Of a stretch of DNA of 64,000 nt, positions 32,904 to 40,951 are shown one piece after another. Numbering within the stretch: the stretch's first letter is position 1; every line of letters begins with the position of its first letter. Below the pieces are notes generated by a model. The model searched no databases. It was not told the origin of the DNA and saw only the letters and a list, made by a program, of their open reading frames with translations. Made by a program: the position numbers and the translations under genes. The DNA is from Mitsuaria chitosanitabida ATCC BAA-476 = NBRC 102408 (lineage in GTDB: Bacteria; Pseudomonadota; Gammaproteobacteria; Burkholderiales; Burkholderiaceae_C): contig NZ_BCYP01000016.1 in NCBI RefSeq assembly GCF_001598255.1, positions 62,001 to 126,000 of the forward strand, read 5' to 3'.

Positions 32904-33941
32904 TCACTCGCTCGGCGTGCCGGCGAGCTTCTCGATCTCGTGCACGCCCTCCGGATGGAGGTCGCGCATGATGTCCAGGAAGGACTTGCTCATGAGCCGC
33001 TGCGCCCGACGGATCAGCAGCGGCGCGGGATTGCTGGGCTCGTGGCGCTCGATCCACTCGCACACGCGCGTCAGCGCGCGCACGGCGTCGTCGCGGCTGT
33101 TGATCGCGCCGGCGTTGAAGACGGACGCGGAGACCGCGGACGCGCCCGGCGCGACACCGGTCGCCGCCTCGCCGACGGCGCTCTCGGCGCCCTGCCCGGC
33201 CGGCGACGCCTGGCCCTGCAGCTGCGCGCCGGCCACGGCCAGCGGCTTGAAGAGGCGTTGCAGCTGGATGAAGTCGAGGCCCTGGCCCTGACCGAGGTGG
33301 GCCTCGATCGCGGCCTGGATGCCCTGCACCGTCGGCACGCCGTCCTGGAGGCGGGCCGCCAAGGTCGCGTCCTGCGCCGCCTGGGCGGCCAGGCCGTCCA
33401 TCAGGCCCTGGGCGGACGGGACCGGCTCGTCGGCCATGGGCTCCGCGTTGCCCAGCGCCAGCTCGACGTCGCGCACCCGCGGTCCGCCGCGCTGGCCGGT
33501 GAGGCTGGCGGCGCGCAGGTCGGCGAAGACGGCCATGTCGTTGACCAGGGGCTGCAGCGCGTTCAGGCGCATGGTCGGGTCGTCGTGGTCGTCCGCGTCC
33601 AGTTGCGGGTGGACGTTCGCCCAATGGCGCTCGAGCAGGCCGCGGATCAGCGCCAGGCCTTGCAGCGCCGCGCGATAGCCCTGCAGGCGGGCGCCGCTGC
33701 GCACCAGCCAGACGGCCACGCGCAGGTCCCGGGTGCGCAGCGACAGCGCGAGCGCCTGCTCGTGCACCTCGCCCCAATCAGGCTCCTCGGCGGGGATGAC
33801 GGTGTCGCCGTACTGCTGCTCGGGTTTGCCCGCGCCGGCCTTCTGCATGGCGAGGAACGCGCCGTCGTACTCCAGGTCGGCGCCACACGGCGCGTCGTCC
33901 TGGAGAGGAGCCAGCAGGGAGTCGAGGTCGAGGTCGGCCAT
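32904..33941 (-). CDS. tssA: T6SS baseplate/cap protein TssA
   Basis: TssA organises tube and sheath assembly. The 345-residue protein starts MADLDLDSLLAPLQDDAPCG and has the ImpA N-terminal domain (DLEYDGAFLAMQKAG, PDWGEVHEQALALSLRTRDL, LRVAVWLVRSGARLQGY, LLERHWANVHPQLDADD). The C-terminal part has AINSRDDAVRALTRVCEWIE and PAPLLIRRAQRLMSKSFLDI, typical of the shorter TssA type. It is the first gene of the core operon. The conserved element at 33997-34032 lies 56-91 bases upstream of the ATG. Confidence 0.95.
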   Translation of the reverse strand: MADLDLDSLLAPLQDDAPCGADLEYDGAFLAMQKAGAGKPEQQYGDTVIPAEEPDWGEVHEQALALSLRTRDLRVAVWLVRSGARLQGYRAALQGLALIRGLLERHWANVHPQLDADDHDDPTMRLNALQPLVNDMAVFADLRAASLTGQRGGPRVRDVELALGNAEPMADEPVPSAQGLMDGLAAQAAQDATLAARLQDGVPTVQGIQAAIEAHLGQGQGLDFIQLQRLFKPLAVAGAQLQGQASPAGQGAESAVGEAATGVAPGASAVSASVFNAGAINSRDDAVRALTRVCEWIERHEPSNPAPLLIRRAQRLMSKSFLDIMRDLHPEGVHEIEKLAGTPSE

Positions 33942-33996
33942 TGCGTCAGAGGCGCACGTTCGGTTGCATGACGTGGACTCTAGAGACAGCGGTTTC

Positions 33997-34032
33997 GGCG
34001 CGCAGTGGTCGAAAGTCACTTTGGCGCCCGCC
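33997..34032 (-). promoter_or_regulatory. Conserved upstream element of tssA
   Basis: GGCGCGC, three bases, GGTCGAAAGTCACT, two bases and GGCGCCCGCC occur in this order, matching the element before vgrG copy 2 (20334-20370) apart from a few changes. Such conservation in an intergenic spot points to a shared regulatory site for the core operon and the effector modules. Confidence 0.55.
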
Positions 34033-34165
34033 GACGGGGCCGGACTAGGGATTGCCCAGCGCGCGAAGGCCGATCACCAGCGGGCGGGCGGACGCCTTTC
34101 CCCAGGAAGGGGGTGCACTTCGGGAGACGAGAGAGAGACACCCCCTCCCGGGGGCGCGAGGCCGC

Positions 34166-36244
34166 TCAGGCCACCATGCCGCGCAGCGCGTTGAAGAGCT
34201 TGCGGGGTTGCAGCGGCTTGAACAGGACGGTGTGGCCGCTCTCGGTGGCGCGGCGCAGTTCCTCGCGGCTGGTGTCGCCGGTGACCAGGATGGCCGGGAC
34301 ATTGCTGCCGCAGAGCTGTCGCACGCCGCGGATCGCGGCGATGCCGTCCGGCCCGTCGCCCAGGTGCAGGTCCGACAGGATCAGGTCCGGCGGCACGACG
34401 CGGTGCCGCACCGCCTGCTCGGCCTCGGCCGCGGTGGCCGCGACGATGGCTTCGTAGCCCCACTCCTCCAGCAGCAGCTGCAGGCCGACGCGGATGGGCT
34501 CCTCGTCGTCGATGACCAGCACCAGGCGGGGCTCGATGACCGTCATGGGCACGGTGTCCGCGGCGACGGCGAAGTCCTGGATCTCCGGTGAACCCCCCAC
34601 CGGGATGCTCAGGCGGAACATCGTCCCCTTGCCCGGCCGCGAGGCCACCATCAGCCGGTAACCCAGCAGCTGGGCCAGGCGCTTGACGATCGCCAGGCCC
34701 ATGCCCAGGCCCTGGGTGCGGCTGCGCTCGCTCTGACCGATCTGATAGAACTCCGCGAAGATCCGCGGCAGATCGGCCGAGCGGATGCCGATCCCGGTGT
34801 CCCAGACCTCGAGGTTGATGTGGGTCTCGGTCGAGCGGGCCACGACGACCACGCCGCCCTCCTCGGTGTACTTGATCGCGTTCTGGATCAGATTGCCCAG
34901 GATGCGCTCCAGCAGTTGCGGGTCGCTGGTGACCGACTTGCCGCCCGGCGAGAAGCGCAGCCCCAGGCCGTTGGCCTCCGCCTGGCCGGCGTAATGCATG
35001 TGCAGCCGGCGGAACAGGTCGCGCAGCGGGAACTGCTGCAGGTTCGGCTCGATGGTCCCGGCATCCAGGCGGGAGATGTCCAGCATCGCGTTGAAGGAGC
35101 GCTCCAGGCCCTCGATCGAACGGATCACGTTCCGGATCAGCGGCTCCTCCTCGGTCCCCTGGAGTCGGCGCTCCAGGCTGGCGGCGAACAGCCCCAGCGC
35201 GTGCACCGGCTGGCGCAGGTCGTGGCTGGCGATGGCCAGGAAGCGGCTCTTCTCCTGGTCCGCCCGGATGGCGCCGTCGCGCTCCTGCTCCAGGGTGCTG
35301 AGCTGCAGGTCCTGCTCCATCGCGCTGCGCTTGGCGCGCTGCCATCGGTAGTGTTCGAGCAGCGCCAGGCCGCCGATGACGGTGGCCGCGGTGAACCAGA
35401 TCGGGCCCGCGCCCGGACGCGCCGACGGATCCATCAGGCGCGCGATGCCCTCGGACATCGGCAGCAGCGCGATGCAGGCCGCGCCGCGGCCCATCGGCGC
35501 GAGCAACACGCCCACCACGGCCGCCGTGGCGGCCAGCAGCGGGCCGGTCAGCACGCCGCGAGAACCCGGCGACTCGGCCAGCCAGGGATGCAGACACAGC
35601 AGCGCGAGGCAGCCCGCGCCCTGCAGGATCAGCAGCCGGCGGCCCTCGCGGTCGCTCAGCGAGGCGCGCGTGGCGGGACTTTCCAGATGCTGGGAGAGCG
35701 AGCGGGCGGTGAAGACGCAGCCCAGTGCCAGCGCCAGCACGCCCACGATCCAGGCGACCAGGCCCGGCGTGACGGTGGCGCGCACCAGCGCCGACCCCAG
35801 CGGCACGGCCACGGCGCCCAGCAGCCAGGGCCAGTGCGCCCAGGCCTCGTCGAATCCCGCGTCCTGCAGCCGGCGCGCGATGGCGCGGCGTTCGCGGCGG
35901 CGTCCTTCCTGGACGTCCTCCTCGGCATCTCGCCCGGCACCGGCGACCGCGACGAAGCGGCTGCCGATGCGCGAGGCCCCGGAACGGCGCGGCCGCTTGG
36001 CGCCAGACGCCCCGTCGCCGGAAGGCGCGGCGTCATCCGCCTTCGCGCGAGAGGTCGGCGCGCCGACCACCTCCGCGCTGAAGCCGGCCTCGGTCAGGCC
36101 CGGGCCCTGCCCGCCCTGAACGCCGGAAACGCCAACGCCGCCGGAGGCGCGGCTCGCCTCCAGCATGCGTTCATCGGTCAGGATCTCGGTCGCGGGGAAG
36201 CCGCTGACGGCGCCCGTGTCGGCGTCCGGTCGGTGGACCGCCAT
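34166..36244 (-). CDS. Hybrid sensor histidine kinase/response regulator
   Basis: The 692-residue protein has a low-complexity N-terminus (about 1-125), five or six membrane segments (about 138-300; for example PGLVAWIVGVLALALGCVF and GPLLAATAAVVGVLLAP), a dimerisation domain with phospho-acceptor His in FLAIASHDLRQPVH (about residue 341), a catalytic domain (NLIQNAIKYTEEGG, DTGIGI, GLGMGLAIVKR) and a C-terminal receiver (VLVIDDEEPIRVG, ILSDLHLGDG). It would sense a signal in the membrane and pass phosphate to its receiver or to the next regulator. Its ATG lies four bases after the response regulator gene. Position next to tssA suggests T6SS control, which is inference. Confidence 0.88.
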   Translation of the reverse strand: MAVHRPDADTGAVSGFPATEILTDERMLEASRASGGVGVSGVQGGQGPGLTEAGFSAEVVGAPTSRAKADDAAPSGDGASGAKRPRRSGASRIGSRFVAVAGAGRDAEEDVQEGRRRERRAIARRLQDAGFDEAWAHWPWLLGAVAVPLGSALVRATVTPGLVAWIVGVLALALGCVFTARSLSQHLESPATRASLSDREGRRLLILQGAGCLALLCLHPWLAESPGSRGVLTGPLLAATAAVVGVLLAPMGRGAACIALLPMSEGIARLMDPSARPGAGPIWFTAATVIGGLALLEHYRWQRAKRSAMEQDLQLSTLEQERDGAIRADQEKSRFLAIASHDLRQPVHALGLFAASLERRLQGTEEEPLIRNVIRSIEGLERSFNAMLDISRLDAGTIEPNLQQFPLRDLFRRLHMHYAGQAEANGLGLRFSPGGKSVTSDPQLLERILGNLIQNAIKYTEEGGVVVVARSTETHINLEVWDTGIGIRSADLPRIFAEFYQIGQSERSRTQGLGMGLAIVKRLAQLLGYRLMVASRPGKGTMFRLSIPVGGSPEIQDFAVAADTVPMTVIEPRLVLVIDDEEPIRVGLQLLLEEWGYEAIVAATAAEAEQAVRHRVVPPDLILSDLHLGDGPDGIAAIRGVRQLCGSNVPAILVTGDTSREELRRATESGHTVLFKPLQPRKLFNALRGMVA

Positions 36245-36248
36245 CCGC

Positions 36249-36938
36249 TCAGCGGAACAGGCTGATCATGTGGGAGCGGGACTTCACGTCCAGCGCCAGC
36301 AGCAGCGACGACACGTAGTTCTTCACCGTGCCCAGCGACAGCTGGGTCGAGGTGCTGATCTCCTGGTTGCTGCAGCCCGACAGGACCAGCTCCAGGATCT
36401 CCAGGTGACGCGGGCCGAGCTCGGCCACGCGGTCGTACATGGCGGAGGACGGGAAGCGCGGGAACAGCGAGCCCGACTGGGCCGGGCGGTGGCGCGGGCC
36501 GTCGGCCAGCAGCGCGCGCAGCGTGGTGCGCATCTCCGCCATCAGGGCGCCCTTGGGCAGGTAGCCGACGGCGCCCAGCGCCCGGGCCTGCCGCACGACG
36601 AATTCATCCTGCGTGCCGCTGAACACGACGACGCGGGCGTCCGGGTAGGTCTCCATGAACTGGCGCAGCCCCTGCAGGCCCTTGCAGTCGCCCAGGTTCA
36701 GGTCCAGCAGCACCGCGTCGATCGAGTCCTGGTCCGCGTAGGCCTGCAGGCCTTCCTGCAGCGAGCCCGCCTCGATCCAATGGATGTCGATCTCGTCCAG
36801 GTTCTGGTACAGCGTGCGGATGCCGGCGCGCACCAGCTCGTGATCGTCGACCAGCAGCACGCGGCGCTTCACCGCGGGCATCGCATAGCCGCCATTTCCA
36901 ACCGCCTCGAACGAACGGGCAACGGACACTGCTTCCAT
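36249..36938 (-). CDS. NarL/FixJ-family response regulator
   Basis: The 229-residue protein has a receiver domain (RVLLVDDHELVRAG from about residue 26; phospho-acceptor Asp in AVLLDLNLGD; VVVFSGTQDE; YLPKGA with the conserved Lys) and a C-terminal LuxR-type helix-turn-helix (LGPRHLEILELVLSGCSNQE, LSLGTVKNYVSSLLLAL). A good ribosome binding site (GGGAGG) precedes the ATG. The hybrid kinase gene follows four bases after its stop, so the pair is one operon. Targets are unknown; the T6SS core operon downstream is the obvious candidate. Confidence 0.9.
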   Translation of the reverse strand: MEAVSVARSFEAVGNGGYAMPAVKRRVLLVDDHELVRAGIRTLYQNLDEIDIHWIEAGSLQEGLQAYADQDSIDAVLLDLNLGDCKGLQGLRQFMETYPDARVVVFSGTQDEFVVRQARALGAVGYLPKGALMAEMRTTLRALLADGPRHRPAQSGSLFPRFPSSAMYDRVAELGPRHLEILELVLSGCSNQEISTSTQLSLGTVKNYVSSLLLALDVKSRSHMISLFR

Positions 36939-37289
36939 AGGGCCTCCCTTTTTTCGACTGACCGCTGATCTCCGGCGCGGTCGTCGCGTACCCCTTACTG
37001 CTCTGCCGGAGAAGGCCCGGATGATAGGCCGATGGTCACTTGCGTCGCCCCCTCTCTAGGGGGAACCCGGAGGGGGGACCCTGGAAACACTTGTGACCAG
37101 ACGTTTCCGTACTGGACACGCCAAGCTTGTCACGACCTTGACGTATTTTTTGCGCCTTTTTGCCAGCGACCTCCACCCCTAGGTTGATCGCCTCCCTAGA
37201 ACATGCGGGGTCCAGCCCTGCATTCGTGTCAGGTCCCCGCCAGCTTCGCGACAAGCTCGTTTCCTAGAATCGCGCGATTGTTTCCGCCC
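36939..37289. other. Intergenic region between divergent genes
   Basis: This 351-base gap lies between the start of the response regulator operon (minus) and the outer-membrane protein gene (plus), so it should hold both promoters. It contains a small palindrome CCCCCT / AGGGGG with a CTCT loop (37048-37063), repeated CTAG-containing motifs and a T-rich stretch around 37145-37165. I see no convincing promoter hexamers and no small gene. Confidence 0.5.
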
Positions 37290-38159
37290 ATGCACTGCTC
37301 ATCCCCTCCCCGCACCGCTGCGCTTGGAACCTTAGGGTTTCCACGGATCACCGCCCCCGTCACGCCGCTGCTGGCGGGCTTGACCGTCCTGGCCGCCGCG
37401 CTGTCCGCGACGCCGGCCCGGGCTGCCGGCAGCCTGGTGCTGATGGACGCGCCACCGGCCGAGGCCAGTCTGTCGGCCGGCCTGTCGACCCGCAGCTGGC
37501 CCTCCGCCCCCGGGGGTCGGGCACGCAGCAGCGACGTGCTGCCCGCCTTCGAGTACCTCCATCCCAACGGCGCCTTCGTCTCCACCGACCTGGGCGTGGG
37601 CTGGAATCTGGCCCCGCTGCTGTGGAGCGCCGAGACCGCCAAGACCTGGCAGGTCGGCGCGCGCCTGTGGCCGCAGTTCGGCCGCCCCAGCCGGGTGACG
37701 CCCAAGGGCGTGGATCGGCTCGGCTCCCGGATCACGACGGAGGCTTTCGCCAACGTCCAGGCGACCGAGTGGCTGATGCTGCAATCCGGCTTCTCCTGGG
37801 GCAGCGGCCGGCGCCACAACGGCGCGCAGTTCGAGATCGGCGCCACCTCCGGCATCCCCATCGGTGACGACCTGATCGCGGTGACGATCGCCGGCACCGC
37901 CGCCAACGCCGCCCACCTGCGCAGCAGCTACGGCATCGGCGCCGCCGAATCCCGCGCCAGCGGCCTGCCCGAGTGGCGTCCCGCCGGCGGCTGGATGGAC
38001 TGGAGCATCGCGCTGAGCGGCGAGCACAAGTTCAATGAACGCTGGTCGGTCAGCGGCCAGTGGCTCAACGCCCGGCTGGTGGGCGACGCGGCGCGCTCCC
38101 CGCTGACGCAGTCGCGCTCGCAGCAGAGTTTCAGCATCAGCGTCTGGCGCAAGTTCTGA
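37290..38159 (+). CDS. MipA/OmpV-like outer-membrane protein
   Basis: The 289-residue product has an N-terminal signal peptide (hydrophobic TPLLAGLTVLAAALSATPAR, cleavage likely after ARA) and a beta-barrel pattern of alternating residues ending in phenylalanine (SFSISVWRKF), as expected for insertion in the outer membrane. Segments SSYGIGAAESRASGLPEW, GWMDWSIALSGEHKFNERW and LVGDAARSPLTQSRS are of the MipA/OmpV type. MipA proteins interact with murein-synthesis enzymes in some bacteria; the role here is not known. The ATG at 37290 was chosen because the signal peptide starts there; the frame is open upstream to 37203. Confidence 0.75.
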   Translation: MHCSSPPRTAALGTLGFPRITAPVTPLLAGLTVLAAALSATPARAAGSLVLMDAPPAEASLSAGLSTRSWPSAPGGRARSSDVLPAFEYLHPNGAFVSTDLGVGWNLAPLLWSAETAKTWQVGARLWPQFGRPSRVTPKGVDRLGSRITTEAFANVQATEWLMLQSGFSWGSGRRHNGAQFEIGATSGIPIGDDLIAVTIAGTAANAAHLRSSYGIGAAESRASGLPEWRPAGGWMDWSIALSGEHKFNERWSVSGQWLNARLVGDAARSPLTQSRSQQSFSISVWRKF

Positions 38160-38205
38160 CGCCCCGCCCCCACGCCTCCGCCGCCCTCCTCCCGAGCCCC
38201 TCCCC

Positions 38206-39321
38206 ATGCATCGCGTCCTCCTCATCGCCGTCCCGCTGTTCGGGCTCTGCATCGCGTTCGAATGGCTGTGGGGGCGGCTCAAGGGCCGGGACAACTACCG
38301 GCTGGCCGATTCGATCAGCAGCCTCAGCCAGGGCCTGATGAGCCTGGCCGTGGCCGCGGTGACGCCGCTGTTCCAGAACGGGCTCTACCTGCTGGTGCAG
38401 CCGCACATCGCGCTGGTGTCGCCGTCGGTGTGGGACGGCTGGTGGGGCTTCGTCGTCGCCATCGTGCTCTACGACTTCTGCGACTACTGGTTGCACCGCG
38501 TCAGCCACGAGAGCGCGCTGTTCTGGGCGGCGCACACGGTGCACCACCAGAGCGAGCATTTCAACCTGACGACCGCCCTGCGCCAGGAGAGCTTCTACGC
38601 CGTGATGGGCACGCCCTTCTTCCTGCCGATGGCGCTGCTGGGCATCCCGGTCGAGCAGTACGCGGCGGCCGGGCTGTTCGTGCTGCTGTACCAGTTCTGG
38701 ATCCACACCGAGCATGTCGGCCGGCTGGGCTGGCTGGACCGGGTGTTCTCGACGCCGTCCAACCACCGGGTCCATCACGCGGTGAATCCGGGCTACCTGG
38801 ACAAGAACTACGGCGCGGTGCTGGTGATCTGGGACCGGATGTTCGGCACCTTCGTCGAGGAGTCCGAGCCCTGCGTCTACGGCACGGTCAAGCCGCTGCA
38901 CAGCTGGAATCCGCTGTTCGCGGTCGGGCAGTTCTACGGGGAGCTGTTCCAGCGCATGCGGGCGACGCCCCGTCTCGGCGACAAGCTCAAGGTGCTGTTC
39001 AAGTCGCCGGGCTGGGCGCCGCCCGGCCTGAGCTTCCTGGCCGAGCCGGATGCCGAGCGTCTGCGCCAACCGCGCTTCGATCCCCCGGCGCGTCCGGTGG
39101 ACCGCTGGCGCGCGATCGGGCTGTTCCTCATGACGGCGGCGGCCACGGCGGCCTGGCTGGGCGAGAGCGACGACCTCAGCGAGGCGCGAAACCTGGTTGC
39201 CGCGGCGGTGGTCGCGGCGGGCCTGTACGGCACGGGCGCGCTGCTGTCCCGGCGCGGTGGCTGGCCCATCTTCGTGGTCGGTTTGGCGCTGAACGCCGCC
39301 CTGCTGGCGGTGATGTGGTGA
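38206..39321 (+). CDS. Sterol desaturase/fatty acid hydroxylase family membrane protein
   Basis: The 371-residue protein has several membrane helices and the three His clusters of the di-iron fatty acid hydroxylase superfamily: WLHRVSHE (about residue 98), HTVHHQSEHF (about 113) and NHRVHHAVNPGYLDKNYG (about 188). These bind two iron ions and use oxygen to hydroxylate or desaturate lipid substrates; the substrate cannot be told. The C-terminus (about 305-371) adds two or three extra hydrophobic segments (IGLFLMTAAATAAWLG, AAVVAAGLYGTGALL). It follows the MipA-like gene by 46 bases on the same strand. Confidence 0.88.
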   Translation: MHRVLLIAVPLFGLCIAFEWLWGRLKGRDNYRLADSISSLSQGLMSLAVAAVTPLFQNGLYLLVQPHIALVSPSVWDGWWGFVVAIVLYDFCDYWLHRVSHESALFWAAHTVHHQSEHFNLTTALRQESFYAVMGTPFFLPMALLGIPVEQYAAAGLFVLLYQFWIHTEHVGRLGWLDRVFSTPSNHRVHHAVNPGYLDKNYGAVLVIWDRMFGTFVEESEPCVYGTVKPLHSWNPLFAVGQFYGELFQRMRATPRLGDKLKVLFKSPGWAPPGLSFLAEPDAERLRQPRFDPPARPVDRWRAIGLFLMTAAATAAWLGESDDLSEARNLVAAAVVAAGLYGTGALLSRRGGWPIFVVGLALNAALLAVMW

Positions 39322-39340
39322 CCAGCGCCGCGGCCGCGCG

Positions 39341-39432
39341 CTGAAGCACTGATCCGCTGATCCGCTGATGCGCCGATGCGCTGATGCGCTGGTTCACCGG
39401 TCCGCAGGCGCGCCGATGCGCTGATGCACCGA
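39341..39432. repeat. Short direct repeats (CTGATSCG type)
   Basis: Just after the desaturase gene the sequence repeats an 8-9 base unit CTGATCCG, CTGATGCG or CCGATGCG about nine times, with one interruption around 39387-39405. The repeat is in the gap between two convergent genes and does not form part of a gene I can support. Confidence 0.6.
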
Positions 39433-39465
39433 AGCGCGCACCCGGCGGCGCCTTGTCGACAGGCC

Positions 39466-40242
39466 TCAGCGCCGGTGCTCGTCCCTCGGCGCCGCCGGCC
39501 CTTCGGCCTGGATCGATTCGCGCAGGTTGTCCGCCACTTCTTGAAGCTGCACCAGCGTCGCCTGACGGGCTCCGAGCGGGTCACGTCCGCGGATCGCGTC
39601 CAGGATGGCCTCGTGGCGCGGCAACGCGCGCTCATGGGCGTTGGGTTGCCGGCCGCTGATCAGGATGGACTCGCGCAACGCCATCGACAGCATGTTCCCG
39701 ATGTAGGCCATCAGGTCGTTGTTGGTGGCCTCGGCGATGTGGCGATGGAAGGCCAGGTCCGGCTCGAGCATCTGCTCGATGCTGCCGGCCTCGGCCATCA
39801 ACGCGAAGTCGGCCTCGATGCGGTGGACCTGCTCGTCGGACGCGGCCCGCGCGGCGAGTGCCGCGGCGGCGGGCTCGAACACGCGGCGCACATCCATCAG
39901 CGTGGCCTGGAACTCGCGCTGCGGCTTGGTGGCGATCAGCCAGCAGAGCACGTCGGGGTCGAGCAGATGCCACTCGTTGCGCGGCCGCACGATCGCGCCG
40001 GAACGCTGGCGGGACACCACCAGCCCCTTGGCCGCGAGGACCCGCACGGCCTCGCGCAACACCGGGCGGCTGACGTCGTAGCGATCGAGCAGCTGCGACT
40101 CGGCGGGCAGCCGGTCCCCGGGTTGGAGCTCGCCCGCGACGATCGCCAGACCCAGCTCCCCGACGATGCGGGTGTGCATGCTCTTGCTCTCGCTGTCGCG
40201 GGAGCGCGGGCTGTAGGTCGAGGAAGGCGCGCGCGGGGTCAT
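39466..40242 (-). CDS. GntR/FadR-family transcriptional regulator
   Basis: The 258-residue protein has an N-terminal winged helix-turn-helix (IVAGELQPGDRLPAESQLLD, YDVSRPVLREAVRVLAAKGL, VVSRQRSGAIV) and a C-terminal FCD effector domain with the metal/ligand histidines in LAFHRHIAEATNN and PRHEAILDAI. FCD regulators usually bind sugar acids or organic acids and repress catabolic genes. The controlled genes are not evident: it lies convergent with the desaturase gene and 22 bases after the VapC gene in the same direction. Confidence 0.88.
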   Translation of the reverse strand: MTPRAPSSTYSPRSRDSESKSMHTRIVGELGLAIVAGELQPGDRLPAESQLLDRYDVSRPVLREAVRVLAAKGLVVSRQRSGAIVRPRNEWHLLDPDVLCWLIATKPQREFQATLMDVRRVFEPAAAALAARAASDEQVHRIEADFALMAEAGSIEQMLEPDLAFHRHIAEATNNDLMAYIGNMLSMALRESILISGRQPNAHERALPRHEAILDAIRGRDPLGARQATLVQLQEVADNLRESIQAEGPAAPRDEHRR

Positions 40243-40264
40243 GGGGGCGGGAGGCTAACACGGC

Positions 40265-40663
40265 TCATCGCAGCAACTCGGCCCCATCCAGCTTCGATGC
40301 CTTGACGTCGAAGGTGTGCAAGGGGCTCCGCCCCGCCGCCGCTGCCACATGCGCATGGATGCAGTCAGCCAGGTCCGCCGCGGATTCGCCATAGCTCTCG
40401 ACCGCATGGATGATCGCCTCCTCGTTCTCGATCAGGAGCTCGGAAGACTCGATGATCCTGACGAAGGCCCCAAGGACCTGCGACTTGTCGAACTTGAAGC
40501 AGGCCCTGAGGACCCACTCGAGTTCCAGGATCACGGTGGTCGACACGAAGAGCCTCACGTCGTGGTGGGCATGCCGCCTCCTCAGACGTTCCACGGCTTC
40601 AGCCTGGTTCGAGTCATCTTGGACGATGAATCGAACCAGGACATTCGTGTCGATCGCGGACAT
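40265..40663 (-). CDS. vapC: PIN-domain toxin of a VapBC pair
   Basis: VapC toxins are Mg-dependent ribonucleases. The 132-residue protein starts MSAIDTNVLVRFIVQDD with the first catalytic Asp, has STTVILELEWVLRACF with the conserved Glu, ADLADCIHAHVAAAAG with a further Asp, and TFDVKASKLDGAELL at the end. Length is normal. Its ATG shares one base with the antitoxin stop (TGATG), so the two are coupled. Confidence 0.9.
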   Translation of the reverse strand: MSAIDTNVLVRFIVQDDSNQAEAVERLRRRHAHHDVRLFVSTTVILELEWVLRACFKFDKSQVLGAFVRIIESSELLIENEEAIIHAVESYGESAADLADCIHAHVAAAAGRSPLHTFDVKASKLDGAELLR

Positions 40664-40884
40664 CAACGGAACGGGTCCATGTCCTCGACGCTGACCCGGA
40701 CACCGGGCGGTGCCTTCAGGATCCCCCGAAGATCCGCCAGCGTCCCAGTCTTGGCCAGCACATAGATCCGACCATCCGGACGCAGCACCCACACCAAGCG
40801 CGTCCCCGGTTCGGCTTTCACCGCGTTGCGAATCTCCGCCGGGATGGTCACCCGGCCACTTCTGCCCATGATCGATTCCGGCAC
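40663..40884 (-). CDS. vapB: AbrB-type antitoxin of a VapBC pair
   Basis: The 73-residue product has a SpoVT/AbrB-type DNA-binding motif (SGRVTIPAEIRNAVKAEPG) and a C-terminal part (LRGILKAPPGVRVSVEDMDP) that should wrap the toxin. Such antitoxins also repress their own operon. The start is a GTG at 40884 with AGGAG six bases upstream. An ATG two bases further up (40886) is out of frame and would share the same ribosome binding site. Confidence 0.9.
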   Translation of the reverse strand: MPESIMGRSGRVTIPAEIRNAVKAEPGTRLVWVLRPDGRIYVLAKTGTLADLRGILKAPPGVRVSVEDMDPFR

Positions 40885-40951
40885 ATCGGTCTCCTGTCAA
40901 ACGATCCGAAGGGATCCACTCTAGGGGCCGGTCCGACGTCGATCCATGACC

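Noticed and set aside
34108-34146. AGGGGGTG / CACCCCCT inverted repeat after the hybrid kinase gene, as a terminator
   Set aside because: The loop is 23 bases and there is no T-run; it may be chance in GC-rich sequence.
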